A DNA stretch of 27,238 nucleotides from contig VHZZ01026547.1 of NCBI GenBank assembly GCA_009801015.1, forward strand, positions 1 to 27,238, read 5' to 3'. The stretch's first letter is position 1; the number at the start of each line of letters is the position of its first letter. The notes beneath the pieces were generated by a model. The model was given only the letters and a program-made list of their open reading frames with translations. It ran no database searches and was not told the DNA's origin. Made by a program: the position numbers and the translations under genes. The stretch is from Silene noctiflora. Its lineage: Eukaryota > Streptophyta > Magnoliopsida > Caryophyllales > Caryophyllaceae. This document shows, piece by piece, positions 21,441 to 27,238 of the stretch.

Positions 21441-24199
21441 TGCTATGTTTCGTTATCGAGGTAAAGAATTCCAAGACTCTTTGTTTGTAAAGTCTATCCT
21501 TGTTTGGTTTCACTGGAGGCTGGTGAAGCGGCGCATTCCTAGTCCTAAGCATATGGAATTGGGTAAGTTCCTTGAATAGACACTGTAATTTCTGCCGATC
21601 CGGTAGCAGCTTTTGCCAATCCTGTACTGGATAGAGAGTCAGGAGCGTAAACTGGAACAGGAGCTGATTGAAAGGAAAACCCACCTATCCGGGTATAGGG
21701 TGGGGCATGCATTTGCATAAGATATGTGAAAAAGCTGTGTTTATAGTTCCTTAGGTAATATTTACCCCTGGAAGGGGACTTACTTCTGTTTTTGTTAGGC
21801 GTAAAGGCGCTATAAGCACGTTTGGCCCTGACATCTAGAGAGAGATAGGCAGGTTGTCTGGGTTTGGACGAGAGCCCAGCCGCTCACACTCAAGCTTAGG
21901 GTGCGCGATTAGTTAGAACGGCGTGTGAGCATACAAAGCTTTCTTATTAATCAGTGCACGTGTTTATGTATTGAAGGAGATTCTAGCTGTATAAATGTCA
22001 CGACTCTCGGCCAAATAATACGCTATACCAGTTGGTTGCCTCCTTCACGGACGCACTTAAGGTAAGAAGAAGCTTGGCCCTGTTTGTCTCCGATACCGAG
22101 ACTTCTAAGTCAGGAGAAAGGCTTTTTCCGAAAAAAGCATTTGCTGATGATGGAAACATGGGTCCCCTATTTTTAGATTAAGCATTTTTTTTTTCAAAGT
22201 CGGGTAGGGATGAAGTGGGTGTCTGATCCTAGCCGAGTGGCACACGTCGCAAGTGTGCATAGCGCCGGGTGTTGATTCAAGGGAAGATACCATGATAGAT
22301 GTCCTGGTAGGAAAAGGTATAGAGCGGGCTATTGCACATAGCCATACTCGAGAAGAACTCGCTGTCTGTTGAGAGGTTTTCTGACCTTTAAGTATCTAGA
22401 AAGGTGCTTTATATGCCTTATAGAATGAGGCTGTGCCCTTTCATCATCGGATCGATAAAGGCCTTATCTAGCTGCCTTGCTTTCTTCAGTTTATCAACTA
22501 TTTAAGTCCGCCCTTTGAGCTACCTCTACTCTGGTTGGAAAAAGCGTTGGGAAGACGGGACATAGACTCAATAAAAATACTAGGAATTTAGGAAAGGAGG
22601 TTGAAACATCCGCCCTTGGTTCCTTTCCCATTTAAGTAGGACTTGAATCATATCAATATATGAAATTTTATGTAAATCTTGGAACGAGCCTAATATCATA
22701 GGGGCAAGACTTTCCTGCTGCTGCTTAACAAGGAGATTATGAATTTTGTGTACTTTATTTATAGAAATTAGAACTTTTCTTGTACTAGTATAATAATACA
22801 AGTTGGGTAGACGGCGAAAGGTGGAAAAGCCCATCTAGAGGTAGGCGGTCGGTACCTCGGTCTGCATGATCGGCTAAAGCAGCTTCTTCGTTGGCACCGA
22901 TTCTGTCTTCGTATCATAGGAATCTACCCGATTGCGTCTCCTTTTCCAAGTTCCTATGTTTCAGCGAGAGCTTGGCTTTTTTCAACTAGCTGACGAACTC
23001 AAACTCAACCTGCCCTTCCGAGGGAACTAGTCTAGTCTGTCTCTTTATTTTTTCCTCCTTGGCTCAACCGATGAACTACCACTACGCTTTGCTTTGTTCA
23101 TAGAGTTACTGCTTTCTTTGTCTTGGCTTAGCTTAGCTGATGAACTTATCAATAGCCCAATAGTTCTGGTTGTAGCGTAGCTTTCTTCATCTTTCTTCTG
23201 GGTTAATATGCTTTTCTTTATTATGGGAATTGCCCCCCTTTTTTTTACGGAACAATCAAGCGAGACACTCGGACCTAAGGGAATGAATAACTCTCTACTG
23301 AACCACCTTTTCCGGTGGAATACAAAACAAAAAGGAGTTAGCATGCCGAAGTGAGCCTTCTCATGTCATGTGTGCTCATTGTGAATGAAAGCGGATTCTC
23401 CAAGCTTAGCCAAGGTCCCGATGAGCCCTATTAAGTTTACGTTAAGTAAGTGCCAGGCTTAGGAATGCTTTACTTGATAAAGTCGTATCCCTTACTAAGA
23501 GGAACGGATAGGCGCACAGTCTCACCTGACACCATCACATGATGACCAAGCACACTGACGATCAAAGAACAAGAACTATGAGCAGATCTGAGAACAGGAC
23601 AAAGCAAGAGAGACTGAGAACAAGATAATGAATAGTTTGCTCCTTCCGATTGAGCGTTGGCACTTCCTTTAACTACCATCCCGTCTGGTCTGTGGCACTA
23701 TTAGTCTACTTCTTACCTCCGGGTCCGAACCGAGTCCATGACTGGAGTCAAGTAGAGAGTGGTCTTCGAGAAGCTAAAAGGATCTCCCAAAAGCAAAGGT
23801 TAATTTAACAAAAGATAAGGAAAAAGAAAGTTGGAACAGGGCTCGCTACTAATGATTGGGCTTAGATCCAACCTACACTTCCAGCTAAGAGCCCACGTTT
23901 AAAAATCCCATGAGGGAGCAAGAGCTAAGGCCAGACGAGGAATCATACCTTGGGCCAGTGCGGTCTTATCCAGTCCTTTCACCCAACCAATGGTGTGCGT
24001 CGCTCAACGGGGAGTTTAGTAGTCAGCCTATAACGTGTGCCCTAATTTGATCTATTAGATAAAGAGGTTGTAGTTCTGACGTATCCAGACAATGTTGGCG
24101 AACCATCCATTCTACCACACACCCACTGGCACTTATGAGGATTTAGGCGCGAAAAGGGTCCAGCTTTGGCCCGCCCATGTGAATAAGAAAAGTGCCAGT
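21441..24199. other. Spacer with no recognised gene
   Basis: Minus-strand ORFs of 82 (21436-21684), 62 (22105-22293), 84 (22580-22834), 99 (23045-23344) and 69 (23470-23679) codons carry no recognised motif and are within chance length. A 52-codon plus frame ending at 22372 contains GVDSREDTMIDVLVGKGI and is unassigned. A 13-base pentamer repeat at 23126-23138 is the reverse complement of 24924-24936. Confidence 0.5.
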
Positions 24200-24221
24200 G
24201 AGCTTTTGACTCATGAAGCAA
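24200..24221 (+). repeat. 22-base direct repeat, copy B
   Basis: Exact copy of 18336-18357, followed by an 11-base insert relative to a 2-base gap there, before the shared ATGCCTCA. Confidence 0.75.
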
Positions 24222-26619
24222 GTCAGTCTGTGATGCCTCAATGAGAGGGTTTCAAATCCATCCATCCTTAGGTCTCTTGGCGAGGCGCGAAGCCCATAAA
24301 GTTTGACCTGGTATGCCGACTCATGTTCTATGGATTAATTCTAAGCCAAAATACCTTAATTATCAAAAACCAAATAAAAAAAAGGTTTCCAAAATTCAGC
24401 TCTTAAAGGCTGGCTTTAATAAAATCTTTCCAGCCAAGCACGAGACGAGATATAAATGAGGAGGAATGATACTTTTGTCTTTGTCCCGGTGAAGCGAGGA
24501 TGCCTCACTCTAAAAAAGGAGATACTTTCTTTCGAAACCCATTTGTCTTCATAGCTTTCACCTTGCCGTGCTCTCCGGATTTTTGTTCTATACACAATTT
24601 ATCAATCACATCATTAAGTTTGTTCTTTTGCTTGAAACAGAGTTAGAGTGAATGTCACGGGTGAGAATTGCTTTATATATATGATCCGCGAAACCCCGGC
24701 CAACTTACTCAATGAGCAAGGAAAACTCCCACTATCTAAGCCACTTCTGCCAAACCCCCGGTTACCTCCTTCTTAGATCTGCCATTTCAAGAGTAGGAAA
24801 GGACTGTGGGTAAAGAACTATAAAATATATAAGAAGTCAATGTGACGATTCCAAGCCCTTCTTATACTAGTAATAGGGCTCGGGCAAAGTGAGAAAAGAA
24901 AAGACACAATATGCTCGGGGTGGAGCTAAGCTAAGCTAGGCTGTGAATGAGTTCAGTTGGGCCCGATCGCATTCTTATTTCAACAAAAGGATTGAGCTAA
25001 CTGGTGTTTGGAGGGTGATTACTGAAAAAAGTAGTGAGAGAGTCAGTCTTTCGTAAATCAAAGAATGGAGCATCGATCGGATCTTTTCGGATCTTAGGAA
25101 TACGTTTATATTAGAAAATCTTAGTAACTATTATATAATTAGAATAAAAGACAAAAGCACTCGTTTATTCATTCTCTCGTAAAAGTAGATCATCAGTCCA
25201 TTCGTCAAAGAAGACATAGAATTCAAAAAGACTGAGCTTAGCTGTGAATTGAGCTCAACGCCCTCTTATCTTTATTATAGAATTCTAAACCCTCAATTTT
25301 AGACAAAAGTGGATAAAGCTGCCCCCCGATCTTGAAAAGTTTTTGGGCTTGAAGCTCATATCTCCCCTCTCCCTGGAGCTGTTTGTCTGATGGCCTCACT
25401 TACTCATATGTATCGGCGTCAAGTCTTTCGGTTGACCGAATCTTAATTTTAAGTTAATGGCTGGTATGCTAAGTTGAATGCCGCGCTGGAACTCTGTGCA
25501 ATTAAATGAAATGCGGAGGCTTGTTTAGAAAGAAAAGAGCGTCGGTCAGTAGCTCGAATTTCAATTAAAAAATGTTGGTAAAGTGATTTAGTACAAAGAT
25601 ACGATTCTATGAGCGATTACTCAATCAGTATTGATTTCGAGATCAGGAAATTGAGCCCCATCTCGGAACTTAGACTTGGTAATATATAGAAGAGTCTGAT
25701 CAAGCCAATGATTCTGGCCAAAAAAAGATACGAACTATATTTCGACATGCTTTCGTAAAGGAAGAGCATCAAATACAGCAGCAATAACGGAAACGTTAGT
25801 ACCCCCCCGAATTCAGAAGTAGCAGCTTAGCTTCTTTCTTTTTAATCTTCATATGCTTCGAATGTGAGTTAAGACCAAGAAATTCCTCTTGGAAATTCAT
25901 TGACTTTTTTGCATGCGTGCCCATCAAAATGAGAGGAGCGAAAGGGGAAGCCAGTCTTGTGAATCTCACTTCTTTCTGTTTTGATTGCCTCATCGTACCG
26001 AGATTAAGTAAATCTGGTAGAATCGAAACATTGATTTAGACATTGTGAACGAGATCGACTGATCGTAGCGAACCTGGTCTTCTTGTCTTTGATCCTCTGC
26101 ATTTGTAACCCAACCCAATGAGGGCTCCTGGAGCACCCAAGATCTTTGCTGCAATCTCCTAAAAAGAGTAATATAATTAAGTGTCTGTCTTCCGCGGCAG
26201 CTTATGAAGTAGTAGAGCTTTCAGGCATAAATAAAATAGACTCCTTATTATGAGGTAAACGGATGAGTAGAGCCTTCCGAAGTGAAAGTGATCTATTTAT
26301 ATTTTTACGGGTCGAATATGGATAGATTACAGAACACGTGAGGTGTGATGGGGTGAGATTCACAACTTTAGAAGTCTCATCCTTTTAACTGGTTAAAGCG
26401 GAGAATTGATAATATAAAGGAGGCATCAGGTTAGCACATATAGAAGTCACTGGCTGGAAAAGGTATGTCTTTTTTCTATGTGTCTGTCGGTAATGGGAAT
26501 TCGAGAGCGATGCTTCGTGTGCTGCATTGTGAAGGGCGAACCTATACGTATAGCAGACTTTCTTCCCGCCAATAACTTCTCGGATCATGTCCATGCTAAT
26601 GCCCGGGCATGCGTTGAAA
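24222..26619. other. Spacer with no recognised gene
   Basis: A 48-codon ATG frame (24313-24459) is lysine-rich and unrecognised. A pentamer tandem, (AGCTA)3, lies at 24924-24938. A 65-codon minus-strand ORF (25796-25993) is within chance length. Towards the right end, a 106-codon GTG-started minus-strand ORF (26385-26705) and a 61-codon plus ORF (26478-26663) overlap the hairpin at 26620; neither is recognised, and GTG starts are unusual in plant mitochondria. Confidence 0.5.
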
Positions 26620-26675
26620 AAAGAAGTAGATTCAAGACAGAAGTTTATGGATTTCGTTCTTGAATCTACTTCTTT
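26620..26675. repeat. Perfect 18-bp stem, 20-base loop hairpin
   Basis: AAAGAAGTAGATTCAAGA (26620-26637) and its exact reverse complement (26658-26675) flank a 20-base loop. Further weak pairing inside the loop is possible (bases 26640-26642 with 26653-26655). In plant mitochondria stable hairpins often mark transcript 3' ends or processing sites. No gene is seen just upstream on either strand, so the role is open. It is not followed by a T run and so does not look like a bacterial-type terminator. Confidence 0.85.
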
Positions 26676-27016
26676 CAGGAGTGAATTGGCGCTATTTTGC
26701 TGCACAAGTTTGAAAGATGTGTCAATATTAGGCTTGAGTTCTTTATTCTATTAATCTTTATTAAATATACGAGTAAGCACTAATACCAGTCATATCAAAA
26801 TGCGACTAAGAAGAGGATTTCTTTCTATTTCTAAGCTTTTTTAAGTAAACTTGCCAGTTTAGACCAGTAAGAATCCGGGTATAAGATCCTATCAGAACCC
26901 GCCTGCTTTCATCAGAATTCTGGTCTATGATGCGTAAACCAGCCAGCTATTTATCAAGAGAACCCTTTTTAGATATGCCAATTTTAGCAACAATAGCGTA
27001 ATCTCGGACCCATATT
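26676..27016. other. Spacer, nothing seen
   Basis: AT-rich spacer between the hairpin and the open frame at the right edge. No RNA gene or repeat was found. Confidence 0.5.
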
Positions 27017-27238
27017 ATGTTATGGGATTTTAGCTGTGGCCTTATTCAGATGGGAAAGAAAAACCATTTGCATGCACTCGCCGCTTTTAAGTCATATGAA
27101 GAATTGTGTAGCGAGGAGACTGCGGTGCCCAACGGGGGTCAAAAAACCGGAGAACATATAAACAAGGCTTTCACATTAGGGAAGATGCTAGACCAATCTC
27201 TTATGAGTCCCCCTCCCAGCCTTAGCATTCCACGAGCA
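27017..27238 (+). CDS. Partial ORF running off the right edge, unrecognised
   Basis: The frame follows a TAA at 26999, has an ATG at 27017 (another at 27050) and stays open for 74 codons to the window end, so its true length is unknown. The product is soluble and mixed in composition: HALAAFKSYEELCSEETAV near residues 19-37, then GQKTGEHINKAFTLGKMLD, then a proline-serine segment SPPPSLSIP. No family was recognised. It was kept because it is open at the edge and could be the start of a real gene. Chance is still plausible at this length. Confidence 0.25.
   Translation, partial: MLWDFSCGLIQMGKKNHLHALAAFKSYEELCSEETAVPNGGQKTGEHINKAFTLGKMLDQSLMSPPPSLSIPRA

Noticed and set aside
26385-26705. 106-codon minus-strand ORF spanning the hairpin
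   Set aside because: It depends on a GTG start, overlaps a perfect inverted repeat, and has no recognised motif.

Overview
This window reads as non-coding spacer DNA from a land-plant (probably flowering-plant) mitochondrial genome. The pointers are a GC content near 40% (hand-sampled on eleven 60-base lines), CpG that is not visibly depleted, a patchwork texture with short purine and pyrimidine runs, no compact bacterial-style gene layout, and one recognisable relic of a mitochondrial-plasmid DNA polymerase. The assignment is inference from texture plus that relic. I found no rRNA, no tRNA (T-arm-like motifs were checked along both strands), no group II intron domain V and no exon of a standard plant mitochondrial gene. 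Species cannot be read from this; a large, gene-poor genome is likely.

Layout. 1-1517: spacer with one candidate promoter-like motif on the minus strand. 1518-2546: an unusually open plus-strand frame with several stops, not recognised. 2549-2842: the best-supported item, a frameshifted C-terminal fragment of a family B, protein-primed DNA polymerase (dpo) of linear mitochondrial plasmids. 2843-5200: spacer with a hydrophobic minus-strand ORF of 109 codons and a broken plus-strand reading frame (3703-4304). 5200-13200: mostly featureless spacer with one 89-codon minus-strand ORF and a short broken frame near 10.3-10.5 kb. 13226-13930: three close minus-strand ORFs in different frames. 15432-15523: an 18-bp inverted repeat. 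16274-16501: a 75-codon ORF. 17529-17550: a 22-base T run. 19930-20298: the longest ORF (122 codons, cysteine-rich C-terminus). 20761-21440: a strongly T-rich, A-poor stretch. 26620-26675: a perfect 18-bp hairpin. 27017-27238: an open frame running off the right edge.

Most ORFs here are probably chance. At about 40% GC stop codons take roughly 6% of triplets, so 27 kb in six frames should hold about one open run of 120 codons and dozens over 60. The observed lengths fit that. The ORF entries below are therefore the least unlikely candidates, not confident genes. No genes are seen that work together as a pathway or operon.
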